A stretch of 64,000 nucleotides of DNA, from the NCBI RefSeq assembly GCF_000178855.1, contig NZ_ADVG01000003.1, positions 1,364,001 through 1,428,000 on the forward strand, in the 5' to 3' direction. Position 1 is the stretch's first letter. Every line of letters starts with the position of its first letter. The DNA comes from Ktedonobacter racemifer DSM 44963 (lineage in GTDB: Bacteria; Chloroflexota; Ktedonobacteria; Ktedonobacterales; Ktedonobacteraceae). Positions 1-7,579 of this stretch are shown here, in pieces. The notes beneath the pieces were generated by a model, which saw only the letters and a list, made by a program, of their open reading frames with translations, searched no databases and had not been told where the DNA came from. The position numbers were made by a program, and so were the translations under genes.

Positions 1-825
1 ATCGACGCCGTAACTGGGAGTACAACGCTAATCTTGTTTGTCATTGCGTGTGTCTTGCTCTCTATCCAGCAGGGTCGAGCGCACCAGCGAGACCAGACCT
101 TCCTGTGCGAACTGGAAATCGCCCACGCGGAACTCAAGACTGCGCATGAGCAGTTGGAGGAATACGCTGTGGAGGTGGAAGACCTCACGCTGATCGCCGA
201 GCGCCAGCGCCTGGCGCGTGAACTCCACGATACACTGGCCCAGGGGCTGGTTGGTTTGACGATGCAACTGGAGACGATCGATGCCTTGTTGCTCAAACAG
301 CAGATCAATCAGGCGCGGACCATCGTGCAACAGGCGATGACGCGCGCACGGGCAACGATCACAGAGGCGCGCGCAGCGATTGAGGATTTGCGTGCCGAAA
401 CGCAGGACGCGCAGAGCTTTTCCCAGGCGGTCCAGGTCGAAATCCAACGCTTTACTTCCGCTACTGGTATCTCCTGTGCCTGTTCTCTGCCGGAAATACT
501 GCTGCTTCCACCTGCTTTGCAGGAGCATCTTCTACGCCTGGTTACTGAAGGCTTAATGAACATTGCTCGCCACGCGCAGGCCACACGTGCGTGGGTCTGC
601 GCAAACTGCGATCAACAGGGACTCACGTTTGAGATAGGGGATGATGGAATCGGTTTTGACCCGGAAGCTGCGGTGCGGCAGGCCGGTCATTATGGTTTGC
701 TTGGATTGCGCGAACGCGCACGCTTGCTGCAAGGGCAACTTCAGATTATCAGCGCTCTCGGCAAGGGAACCACCATTTGCTTACACCTTCTGGGAACAGA
801 TGGAGGCATACGTGATGAGCAATAA
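1..825 (+). CDS. NarL/DegS-type sensor histidine kinase, 3' part (5' end outside window)
   Basis: The frame is open from base 1, so this is the C-terminal part of a longer kinase. A hydrophobic stretch (FVIACVLLSI) marks the end of a membrane segment and is followed by a coiled-coil linker. Next comes the HisKA_3 dimerisation/phosphoacceptor box with ARELHDTLAQG, where His is the phosphorylation site. The HATPase_c domain follows, with an N-box-like EGLMNIARHA, DDGIGFD (G1) and GLLGLRERA (G2). This order is that of NarX/DegS/LiaS-like kinases, which phosphorylate LuxR-type response regulators. The gene overlaps the next ORF by 11 bp, so the two are translationally coupled and form a cognate pair. 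The stimulus cannot be inferred because the sensor domain is missing from the window. Confidence 0.9.
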   Translation: MDAVTGSTTLILFVIACVLLSIQQGRAHQRDQTFLCELEIAHAELKTAHEQLEEYAVEVEDLTLIAERQRLARELHDTLAQGLVGLTMQLETIDALLLKQQINQARTIVQQAMTRARATITEARAAIEDLRAETQDAQSFSQAVQVEIQRFTSATGISCACSLPEILLLPPALQEHLLRLVTEGLMNIARHAQATRAWVCANCDQQGLTFEIGDDGIGFDPEAAVRQAGHYGLLGLRERARLLQGQLQIISALGKGTTICLHLLGTDGGIRDEQ

Positions 826-1510
826 GCCACAGGTCATTCGCGTGGTGGTCGTCGATGACCACCTGGTGGTCAGGGAGGGCTTGCGTATGATGTTGGAACT
901 GGCAGGGGAAGGATTTGCCCTGGTCGGAGACGCGGCGGATGGCGCAACCGCGCTGCGCGTGGTGGAGGAACTCCAGCCAGATGTGGTCCTAATGGACTTG
1001 CGGATGCCGGGCATGGATGGGTTGGAAGCCATTGCGCATATCCGCAACGCCTGGCCGCAAATTGCGGTGGTTATCCTGACCACATACAACGAAGATGATC
1101 TGATGGTGCGTGGACTCCGCTCAGGTGCCTGCGGCTACCTTCTGAAAGATACCAATCGTGAAACGCTTTTTCATGCGATCCAAGCGGCGGCGCGCGGTGA
1201 AATGCTCCTCCAACCGGAAATGTTGGCGCGTGTGTTTGCGCTGACGTCGTCGCAAGCGAAAGATGCAGCGCCTTCTTTTGGCAACGTCGAGGGCATGGAA
1301 CTGACCGAGCGCGAACGAGAAATTCTTCAGGGAGTAGCGCGCGGAGAACGCAGCAAAGAAATAGCCGTTCGTTTGGGTATCAGTATCCGCACAGTTGGAT
1401 CCCATCTTGCCAGTATCTACACCAAACTCGGAGTGGATTCGCGCGCTTCAGCCGTTGCTCTCGCAATAGAACGCGGCCTGCTCAATTCTGATCGACGGGG
1501 ACCAAAATAA
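815..1510 (+). CDS. NarL/FixJ-family response regulator (REC + LuxR HTH)
   Basis: About 231 residues. The N-terminal receiver domain has the acidic pair in VVVDDH, the phospho-acceptor Asp in VVLMDLRMPG, Thr/Ser in VVILTTYNED and Lys in YLLKDT. The C-terminal GerE/LuxR helix-turn-helix reads LTEREREILQGVARGERSKEIA with SIRTVGSHLASIYTKLG. The ATG at 815 was chosen because GGAGG at 802-806 lies 8 nt upstream; an ATG at 800 is possible but has no ribosome site. It overlaps the kinase gene and is almost certainly its output: a DNA-binding activator or repressor controlled by phosphorylation. Target genes are unknown. Confidence 0.93.
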   Translation: MSNKPQVIRVVVVDDHLVVREGLRMMLELAGEGFALVGDAADGATALRVVEELQPDVVLMDLRMPGMDGLEAIAHIRNAWPQIAVVILTTYNEDDLMVRGLRSGACGYLLKDTNRETLFHAIQAAARGEMLLQPEMLARVFALTSSQAKDAAPSFGNVEGMELTEREREILQGVARGERSKEIAVRLGISIRTVGSHLASIYTKLGVDSRASAVALAIERGLLNSDRRGPK

Positions 1511-1676
1511 GCACTTTCAAACCGCCCCTCTTCAGAGAATGCTGAGCGCACAAAAAAGAGGAGAAGAAACTATCTTCTCACTGGTCTTGGTCAATGTAGA
1601 GGTTTTCGGATAAGCACTAAGCATATGTCTTGTCGCACTACTGCCGAGGCCTGGGCTGGTAAAGGCGGACGCAAAC

Positions 1677-2351
1677 GTGACGACCGATTACAATGCCAAC
1701 GATGAGCTGTTCCCCCTCAACTTTAGTGCCGTCAGTGGGCACCACTACGAGTTCCGCGTCTTCTGGGACTATAGCCCCAGCGCCCAGCGCCTGACCGAAC
1801 GCGGAGTATATGTCCAGCCGACCATCCATGACACAAGCGTCTCCCTTCCTTATAGTCTGCGAGGTATCGGAACTTCCGCGGGGGATGCGAACCTGGATGG
1901 CGTGGGCGATGCGCTCAAATCCACCATTGGCACATCTGTCTTCGCCAACTACCACCGCTACTCGATTGGACCAACTCAGGCGGGCGCCAACAACGTCTTG
2001 CGGGGCGGCTCCAATGTGAGCGTCAATCTCCCGAACAACGCCTATCAGGAGGTACACATCCTGGGGACAGCCATCAACGGGAACCAGGTGAATCAGCCCT
2101 TTACCTATACCGACAACACAACTGCCACGCAAAACCTCTCCCTCTCGGACTGGTTCGCCTCCGCGCCCCAGCCCTATGAGCGCTTCGCCGTCGCCCAGGA
2201 TACCCGCTGGGGACCCTCCTCAGCGCAATACGGCAACATCCACCTCTTTGACTACACTATCGTGCTCAACAACGGCAAAGCGGTGAAAAGCCTCACCCTG
2301 CCCAACAACTCAAACATCGTGATCGTCGCTATTACTCTCACAACGATATAG
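1677..2351 (+). pseudogene. C-terminal beta-sandwich fragment of a secreted protein (likely gene remnant)
   Basis: About 224 residues, rich in Asn, Thr, Ser and aromatics, as in extracellular beta-sandwich domains. It ends in a pattern I associate with C-terminal domains of large secreted hydrolases (SLSDWF...LPNNSNIVIVAITLT). There is no signal peptide and no ribosome site before the only early start (GTG 1677). The frame is open back to a TAA at 1611 and the upstream residues read as mid-domain sequence. I infer a 3' remnant of a much longer secreted gene whose front half has been lost. The exact family is not recognised. A 28-bp perfect hairpin follows immediately and would terminate transcription. 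Confidence 0.4.
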
Positions 2352-2352
2352 G

Positions 2353-2414
2353 CCCGCTCCTGACGTACGTGGCTACTCTCCAGAGCGAGAGTAGCCACGT
2401 ACGTCAGGAGCGGG
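2353..2414. repeat. Family A palindrome, two-armed copy (28-bp perfect stem)
   Basis: Arms 2353-2380 and 2387-2414 are perfect inverse complements around a 6-nt loop. The right arm contains GTAGCCACGTACGTCAGGAG, a diverged copy of the family A core found at seven other places in the window. It sits directly after the secreted-protein remnant and could end its transcript, although no T-run follows. Confidence 0.8.
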
Positions 2415-2642
2415 TCCCATCTTGTGGTTCCTGCTGGCATGGATTTTGATTGGTAAGGCTGGCTATTCCAACACAAATGCTAAGTCATCAACCTGGCTCA
2501 AACCCTTCAAGTAGAAGCATAGTATCCACGCTTAAAACATTGCATAAACCCATGCAACAGAGTATGCTAAAGGCTCCCAGAGCGGTCGCTCAACATTCTA
2601 TAAATTCGATAGTAACTCGTATGCATCAATGAGGAGGCAAGG

Positions 2643-2846
2643 ATGCAAGCACAGACCGGATATTCTCAAGCGCGCAAGCTTCTCGTGTGGGGTTTAATTG
2701 CTCTATCTATCGCTCTCATCAGTGCGATTGCAGAAATACCGCTTTCAATCCAGGCTAACCAACTAACACATGTATCTAGTGCAGGCCTGGTCGATCCCCA
2801 GCCAGATGCGCCTGTCACCTGTAATGACAAGCTCTTATCTTCCTGA
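2643..2846 (+). CDS. Short membrane-anchored protein, possibly the 5' stub of an interrupted sensor gene
   Basis: 67 residues with a strong ribosome site (GAGGAGGCAAGG) before ATG 2643. Residues 12-30 form one transmembrane or signal segment (LLVWGLIALSIALISAIAEI), followed by an extracytoplasmic Gln/Ser/Pro-rich tail. Such N-termini occur in Ktedonobacteria HAMP-type sensors. The reading frame stops where the TnpB element begins, and a HAMP-like coding fragment resumes just beyond the element at 4625. I therefore suspect one gene split by the insertion, but a second transmembrane helix that would be needed is not visible, so this remains a hypothesis. Confidence 0.4.
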   Translation: MQAQTGYSQARKLLVWGLIALSIALISAIAEIPLSIQANQLTHVSSAGLVDPQPDAPVTCNDKLLSS

Positions 2847-2951
2847 CAGGATAGGGCTTTAGCCCTCCGCAAGCCACGGTTCTTTAGACCGTGATGAGGC
2901 GTGTTATTGGGCTTGAGCCCTTATCAAACATAGCACTAATAGAACACATGT

Positions 2952-2980
2952 TTGACAATTTCAAATCAGTATAGTATTCT
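2952..2980 (+). promoter_or_regulatory. Sigma70-type promoter of tnpB
   Basis: TTGACA at 2952-2957, a 17-bp spacer, and TATTCT at 2975-2980, placed about 40 bp before the tnpB ATG. The second tnpB element has an equivalent promoter at 20114-20142. Confidence 0.65.
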
Positions 2981-3022
2981 CTACGAGAGATAGCATATAT
3001 TTTGTGAGAGGAGGTCCTGAAC

Positions 3023-4558
3023 ATGGCAAAAGCCACGAAAACCATCAGGCAGGCGTTGCACTATCCGCCGCAGTATGCTGCCTACTTCGCGGCAAACCAG
3101 GTCCTCTTCAATCGCGTCGTGGCCTTTTATTTCGACTGTATCCAGGCACACGAAGGTCTTCTGGCCCTCAAAAATAAGGAGGCCCTCACGGCCCTGGAGA
3201 AACTCACCCATGGAACGGGTGCGAACCCCCATCCGATCATGCCACTCACCGATCTCGCGCCAGATATCCCGGCGATGTTCAGACGTGCTGCCATCAATGC
3301 GGCCCTTGGTTCGGCCCGCGCATTTTCCTCCTCCCTCAAAACATGGCGAGCACGGAAGCAGAAACACGAAGCCAAACAGACGAGATTGGGAGGGAAGAAG
3401 AAGCCATTCAAGGAGCGACCACCAGTCCCACCCCGATCATGGAACAAGTCGGTTCCCTTCTACGCAAGCCTTTGGCGTGAGCGTCATATGCATTGTATCG
3501 TGCTCAAGGTCTGGACCGGCTCGTGCTGGTCCTGGCTCAAAGTACACATCCTCAGTCGCGATCTCCCCGATGGGTACGCGATGGGCAGTCCACAGCTTGT
3601 TCGCAAGGGGGATCGCTGGTGGTTACATACTCCCATTGAGAAGACCTTCGAGGCTCCCGCAAAGAGCGGAGAGCAACTCACCACCGCCCAGACACGTCTC
3701 TGCGCGGTGGATCTCAATCTCGACAAGCATCTCGCTGTGTGCAGCGTCCAGACAGTTGACGGCACCATCCTGGCTACTTCCTTCATCGGAAATGGCGCAG
3801 CGGTATCGGGCTGTAGGAAGCAACTGCTTGGACGCATTGCACGCAACCGATCACAGACTGGTCTCATCGCGGAAAACGAACAGGACAATGCCGATCTCTG
3901 GGCGAAGATCAGGCACGTGGACGAACAGATCGCGCATCTGGTGAGCGCTCGCATTGTCCAGTTCGCGAGCGAGCACAAGGCGAGCATCCTGGTTTTTGAA
4001 CATCTGGGCACCCTGCAACCGGAGAAGGGCACGTATTCGCGCCGGAGCAATACCAAACGCGCCTACTGGATGAAAGGGCGCATGTTCCGCTACGCAACGT
4101 ACAAAGCCTGGAATGCAGGCGGCATCATCACCTGCCGTGTGAATCCGCGCAATACGAGCAGAGAATGCCATCGCTGTCACGCTGCTGTCATTCGCTATAA
4201 TCAGGGACACCCTGTGGAAGGCTACACCCCCGGTGCCGCGCTCTGTCTCTGCCCACAATGCCAGATGCGCGATCATGCCGACAGAAATGCCAGTTTGAGA
4301 ATCGGACAACGCTTGATCGAGCGTACGCAAGAACCTTTGAAGGAAAAGCCTCATGCTCGTTCGCAACGTGCGAAGAGGGAGTCGAAAGACTCAGGTGTTG
4401 GGATCTCCCAGGATGCCAAACGCCAGATGGGACCATCTCTCCCTGCGGCCAGGCGTGGAGATCATGCCAACGGGGATGGCACCCCCCAGGGGAGAAGGCG
4501 CCGGATGGGCGCGTCTCTCCCAGATATTGCGTCCCAACTACGGGTTCACTTTGAGTAG
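3023..4558 (+). CDS. tnpB: TnpB RNA-guided nuclease, apparently intact, with Arg-rich C-terminal tail
   Basis: 511 residues. TnpB proteins are RuvC-type endonucleases guided by an omega/reRNA; they cut the donor site and so maintain the element. RuvC-I Asp is D230 (CAVDLNLDKHLAV), RuvC-II Glu E326 (ILVFEHLGTL), and RuvC-III Asp D420 (DHADRNASL). A zinc finger lies between II and III (CHRCH starting C382, then CPQC). RuvC-I reads DLN instead of the usual DLG/DVG. The start has AGAGGAGGTCC upstream. About 75 residues after RuvC-III are basic, repetitive and unlike a folded domain. The DNA there is strongly self-complementary, so I infer that the tail is the guide-RNA scaffold read as protein. 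It is the only TnpB here without a frameshift. Confidence 0.9.
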   Translation: MAKATKTIRQALHYPPQYAAYFAANQVLFNRVVAFYFDCIQAHEGLLALKNKEALTALEKLTHGTGANPHPIMPLTDLAPDIPAMFRRAAINAALGSARAFSSSLKTWRARKQKHEAKQTRLGGKKKPFKERPPVPPRSWNKSVPFYASLWRERHMHCIVLKVWTGSCWSWLKVHILSRDLPDGYAMGSPQLVRKGDRWWLHTPIEKTFEAPAKSGEQLTTAQTRLCAVDLNLDKHLAVCSVQTVDGTILATSFIGNGAAVSGCRKQLLGRIARNRSQTGLIAENEQDNADLWAKIRHVDEQIAHLVSARIVQFASEHKASILVFEHLGTLQPEKGTYSRRSNTKRAYWMKGRMFRYATYKAWNAGGIITCRVNPRNTSRECHRCHAAVIRYNQGHPVEGYTPGAALCLCPQCQMRDHADRNASLRIGQRLIERTQEPLKEKPHARSQRAKRESKDSGVGISQDAKRQMGPSLPAARRGDHANGDGTPQGRRRRMGASLPDIASQLRVHFE

Positions 4559-4640
4559 TGGCTACGCCACCTGTCTCACGAACCCGACTACGGCACAGTG
4601 TCAGAAGCTGCTCGGCTTTAGCCGATGCGGAGTGTCACAT
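4370..4640 (+). ncRNA. Predicted omega (reRNA) scaffold at the tnpB 3' end
   Basis: In TnpB systems the guide RNA derives from the 3' end of tnpB plus the right end of the element, and the guide is the flanking DNA beyond it. This stretch fits: it is GC-rich and has repeated complementary blocks (GGGATCTCCCAGG, GGGACCATCTCTCCC, GGGGAGAAGGCGCC, GCGCGTCTCTCCC) and a final CGGCTTTAGCCG hairpin. The coding tail through it is low-complexity. The exact ends are not determinable by eye. Confidence 0.45.
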
Positions 4641-5116
4641 ATGTCATTATGCGCAACTTGATCAATACCATTCACCGCGCTGACCGCGCTGAAGAGATTG
4701 TCTCGTTGCAGCAGGAACTCGCGCTACATGTTCGGACACAGGTGCAGCAGAAGCAGCAACTTGAAGAAGGCTTCCAGAAGATTGCGGAGACGCATGCGCG
4801 TATTAGCAACGGTGATCTGAGTGTGCGTGTGAACCTGAGTGAGGGGCATGCGCTCTGGAATGTCGCTGGTTCACTCAATAACCTTCTGAATCGCATGCAA
4901 CGTATGAAGAGCGACGCGGACATGCTTATCGTGACGCGCCAGGCTGCCTATCAGGTCTCGAGTGTGTTACACCAGGCTGTCGCGACGGGCACGATGACTA
5001 ATATGCATCTCCCTACCACTGGTACTCCGCTTGATCCGGTTATCATCGAGCTCAATAACGTAGCTCGTAATGCTACGTCCCATTCGCAGTCTCGCTATGG
5101 GAGCACGTTGGGATAG
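4625..5116 (+). pseudogene. HAMP-like coiled-coil fragment, likely remnant of a membrane sensor
   Basis: 163 residues. An amphipathic helix (NLINTIHRADRAEEIVSLQQ) and a Gln-rich coiled coil lead into ISNGDLSVRV, the typical HAMP second-helix entry. LNNLLNRMQRM follows, then a poorly structured end. There is no transmembrane helix, no output domain and no ribosome site: the first ATG lies inside or next to the right end of the TnpB element. Similar sequences occur as the cytoplasmic part of two-TM sensor proteins in Ktedonobacteria. I infer the 3' part of a disrupted gene whose 5' part may be the short ORF at 2643. Confidence 0.4.
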
Positions 5117-5168
5117 CATTAGCAATACAGTATCTGTGAAAATAACAAGAGAAGGAATCATTATATTT

Positions 5169-6128
5169 ATGCGTATTCTGGTTACTGGAGCTTTTGGTAA
5201 CGTTGGCTTTAGCACTGTGCAGGCGCTCATCGAGCAGGGGCAAACGGTTCGCTGCTTTGATCTGAAGTCGAAGGGGGCGGAGAAGAAGGCCCACCTTGTT
5301 GAGGGCAAAGCCGAGATTATCTGGGGCGATATCCGCGATGCCCAGGCCGTAGCTGAGGCTGTGAAGGGGCAGGAGGCTGTCATTCACCTGGCTTATATCA
5401 TTCCACCTGCCGTGGATGAGAACCCTCAACTGGCCCAGGAGGTGAATGTTGGGGGAACACGCAATGTCATCGAGGCGGCCAAAGCACAGAGCCAGCCACC
5501 GAAGGTCCTCTTTAGCTCCAGCCTGGATGTCTTTGGGCCCACACAGGATCAGGAGCCGCCGCGCCGCCTGACCGATCCCGTTATGGCGACCGACGAATAT
5601 ACCAGGCATAAACTAGAGGGCGAAGAGATGTTGCGAACCTCTAACCTGGAATGGGCAATTTACCGCTTTGGCGATGTGCCTCCGTTAGAGGCACGTCAGA
5701 TGCATCCTATCATGTATACCATTCCCTTGAACACACGCCTGGAGGTGGTTCACACCCATGATGTGGGCCTGGCAATCGCCAATGGTATGCATAGTCCCAT
5801 CTGGGGCAAGGTCTGGTTGATTGGTGGCGGTCCTAAGTGCCAGATTCGCTATCGTGACTACCTCTATCGCACGCTTGGCGAAATTGGTCTTCAGCCTCCA
5901 CCCGACGAAGCCTTCGCGCCCGATAGCAAGCCCTATTGCACCGACTGGCTCGATACTGAAGAGAGCCAGGCGCTCTTGCAATACCAACGTCATACCTTTG
6001 ACGAGATCATGCGCGACGTGGCGGAGGCGACCCGCCCCAAAGGAGCCGTGGCCCTTATCCTGCCGCTCCTGCGTCCGCTGGTCAGCAGGCAGATGTTGAA
6101 GATGTCACCCTACCTTCAGCAGAAATAG
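5169..6128 (+). CDS. NAD(P)-dependent epimerase/dehydratase (extended SDR)
   Basis: 319 residues. The N-terminal Rossmann motif VTGAFGNVG binds NAD(P). Acidic DLKSKG after beta-2 suggests NAD(H). VIHLAY and a FSSSLDVFG segment supply the SDR serine region, with TDEYTRHKLEGE as the expected Y-x-x-x-K (Tyr-Thr-Arg-His-Lys). The C-terminal half would bind a nucleotide-sugar or similar substrate, which cannot be specified. ATG 5169 begins the canonical MRILVTG start and has AGAAGGAA about 13 nt upstream; an upstream in-frame ATG at 5070 would add unrelated residues. The gene is monocistronic and followed by a strong hairpin. Confidence 0.85.
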   Translation: MRILVTGAFGNVGFSTVQALIEQGQTVRCFDLKSKGAEKKAHLVEGKAEIIWGDIRDAQAVAEAVKGQEAVIHLAYIIPPAVDENPQLAQEVNVGGTRNVIEAAKAQSQPPKVLFSSSLDVFGPTQDQEPPRRLTDPVMATDEYTRHKLEGEEMLRTSNLEWAIYRFGDVPPLEARQMHPIMYTIPLNTRLEVVHTHDVGLAIANGMHSPIWGKVWLIGGGPKCQIRYRDYLYRTLGEIGLQPPPDEAFAPDSKPYCTDWLDTEESQALLQYQRHTFDEIMRDVAEATRPKGAVALILPLLRPLVSRQMLKMSPYLQQK

Positions 6129-6147
6129 CCTGAGGGCCTGGTGAATC

Positions 6148-6187
6148 TAGCGAAGAGAGCATGCCATCGCGCATGCTCTCTTCGCTA
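6148..6187 (+). terminator. Hairpin terminator after the epimerase gene
   Basis: 17-bp perfect stem (6148-6164 with 6171-6187) and a 6-nt loop, 20 bp after the stop codon. No T-run follows. Confidence 0.7.
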
Positions 6188-6200
6188 TCAAGCAACCTTA

Positions 6201-7016
6201 GGTGGTGGATAATCATGAGCTGATAGACTGAAAGGAGAAGATCAAACAGGCGAGCAGGAGAAATGAAAATGGTCACGATCACTCTTTGGTGTCCCTACTG
6301 TGAAAGTGGAAAATTGGTGCGTAATGGGCATGCACCTAATGGAAAACAGAGATACTTCTGCCAGGAGTGTAAGCGGTATAGTCGGGAAAATCCTTCGCCT
6401 CGTGAGTATTCAGAGGAACGCAAGGAAGAGATACTGCGAGCGTATCAAGAGCGGAGTAGTTTAAGAGGGATTGAACGGACATTTGGTGTCTCGCGCTACT
6501 CAGTAGCGAAATGGTTAAAAAAAAGCAGCGGACTTGCCTCCCTTGAGTGAAACGCTCATTGTACCCAATGCAAATGACCTAGAAGCAACTCTACTTGAAT
6601 GAGATGAACTTTGGTCATTTGTCTTACAGAAGACCAATAAAGTCTGGATTTGGATTGCTCTCTGCCGAAAGACTCGGCAAGTTGTTGCACGAGCTATTGG
6701 AGACAGAAGCGAGAATACCTGCCGAGAGCTGTGGAATGCTATTCCAGAAATGTATCGTTCTGGGCATTGCTATACCGATTTCTGGAGTGCATATCAAGCA
6801 ATCATTCCCGAGAAGCAACATGCAGCAGTGGGCAAAGAGACAGGTGAAACTGCCCATGTCGAGCGATGGAATAATACACTCCGGCAGCGTCTTGGCAGAT
6901 TTGTTCGCAAAACGCTCTCATTCTCTAAATCTCCTCTCATGCATACTGCCTGCTTGGATCTCTTTCTTCACCGCTATAATCTGGAAAGGGCCATCAGCTT
7001 CATGTGATCCACTACC
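6201..7016 (+). mobile_element. IS1-family insertion sequence (816 bp) with 8-bp target duplication
   Basis: The ends are imperfect inverted repeats: GGTGGTGGATAATCATGAGC at 6201, against GGTAGTGGATCACATGAAGC read inward from 7016. Both ends are flanked by the direct repeat CAACCTTA (6193-6200 and 7017-7024), so the boundaries are exact. Length, 8-bp duplication and the InsA/InsB-type coding content all fit IS1. It landed in the spacer between the epimerase terminator and the next promoter without breaking a recognised gene. Confidence 0.93.
6263..7007 (+). pseudogene. IS1-family transposase, broken by an A-tract frameshift and an in-frame TGA
   Basis: The first part has the IS1 InsA zinc finger (CPYCESGKL...FCQECKRYS) and a helix-turn-helix (LRGIERTFGVSRYSVAKWLKK). 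It stops at 6550. The InsB-type catalytic part lies in another frame: DELWSFV, HCYTDFWSAY, then HVERWNNTLRQRLGRFVRK, the IS1 DDE-domain signature. Two lesions separate them: a tract of eight A at 6517-6524 that puts the frames out by one base, and TGA at 6600-6602 where IS1 relatives have Trp. Slippage on A8 could rescue the first but not the second. The copy is therefore probably dead. ATG 6263 has GGAGAA just upstream. Confidence 0.85.
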
Positions 7017-7224
7017 CAACCTTAAAACAACTCCATTAGGAATGAAACATTCGCATAGCACTCCACTATTTGCTACCACTCTTTTGCTTTCTCTTTCTCC
7101 ATTTCTAGAAAAACTCTTCCTTTTATTGATAAGTTGACAATGCTACTTTCTGTTACCTTTTCTCCTACTTCTACGTAGAAAAAGTAGGAGTGATATTTGA
7201 CCCCTAAAAGCAGGAGGCGTTGCG

Positions 7225-7488
7225 ATGAACCAGACGATGCGTGCTCCCCGAGGAGCGGCGATCCCGTCCCCTGATGGCTATGATATTCTGCGTCGGGATG
7301 GGCGATATTTTCCTGTTCGTGTCCATCTGCATGATCCTGTGCATCCTGGAACGACAGCATTCAAGCGCCCAGATGGAACGGTGGTTTCCTTTGCCAAACG
7401 CCTCTCTGCTCTGGTCTTCCTGTATCAACAACAGGAGCATCAAGCTGAGGATCAGGAGCAAACCACCTCTCACGCCTCGTCTTTGTGA
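7225..7488 (+). CDS. Small uncharacterised protein, 87 aa
   Basis: It has an excellent ribosome site (GCAGGAGGCGTTGCG before ATG) and a TTGACA at about 7135 upstream, so it is probably real. The sequence is hydrophilic, with PDGYDILRRDGRYFPVRVHLHDP and an acidic Gln/Glu-rich tail. No signal peptide, membrane segment or known motif is visible. A 23-bp hairpin separates it from the kinase gene 92 bp downstream, so co-transcription is uncertain. Function unknown. Confidence 0.55.
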   Translation: MNQTMRAPRGAAIPSPDGYDILRRDGRYFPVRVHLHDPVHPGTTAFKRPDGTVVSFAKRLSALVFLYQQQEHQAEDQEQTTSHASSL

Positions 7489-7508
7489 ACATATCATCCG
7501 CCTCTGTG

Positions 7509-7569
7509 CTCTTCCCGCACCCACTCAGAGGCTCAGACGAGAAGACCCTCTGAGTGGGTGCGGGAAGAG
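7509..7569. terminator. 23-bp perfect hairpin between the 87-aa gene and the kinase
   Basis: Arms 7509-7531 and 7547-7569 with a 15-nt loop. The right arm ends 10 bp before the kinase ATG, so the hairpin could act as a terminator for the upstream gene or fold in the kinase leader. Confidence 0.65.
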
Positions 7570-7579
7570 AGTAATATGA

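Larger units (their letters stand above)
2845..4640 (+). mobile_element. IS200/IS605-like element carrying tnpB only (IS1341-type)
   Basis: The element holds one gene, tnpB, and no Y1 tyrosine transposase tnpA, so it depends on a TnpA elsewhere. The left side carries small hairpins (AGGGCTTTAGCCCT near 2852, a CACGGT/ACCGTG stem, GGGCTTGAGCCC). The right side carries CGGCTTTAGCCG and then AGTGTCAC near 4614-4639, matching the layout of the third TnpB element's right end (CGGCTTTAGCCG, then GATGTCAA). No target duplication is expected for this family. Boundaries are approximate to within about 20 bp. Confidence 0.6.
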
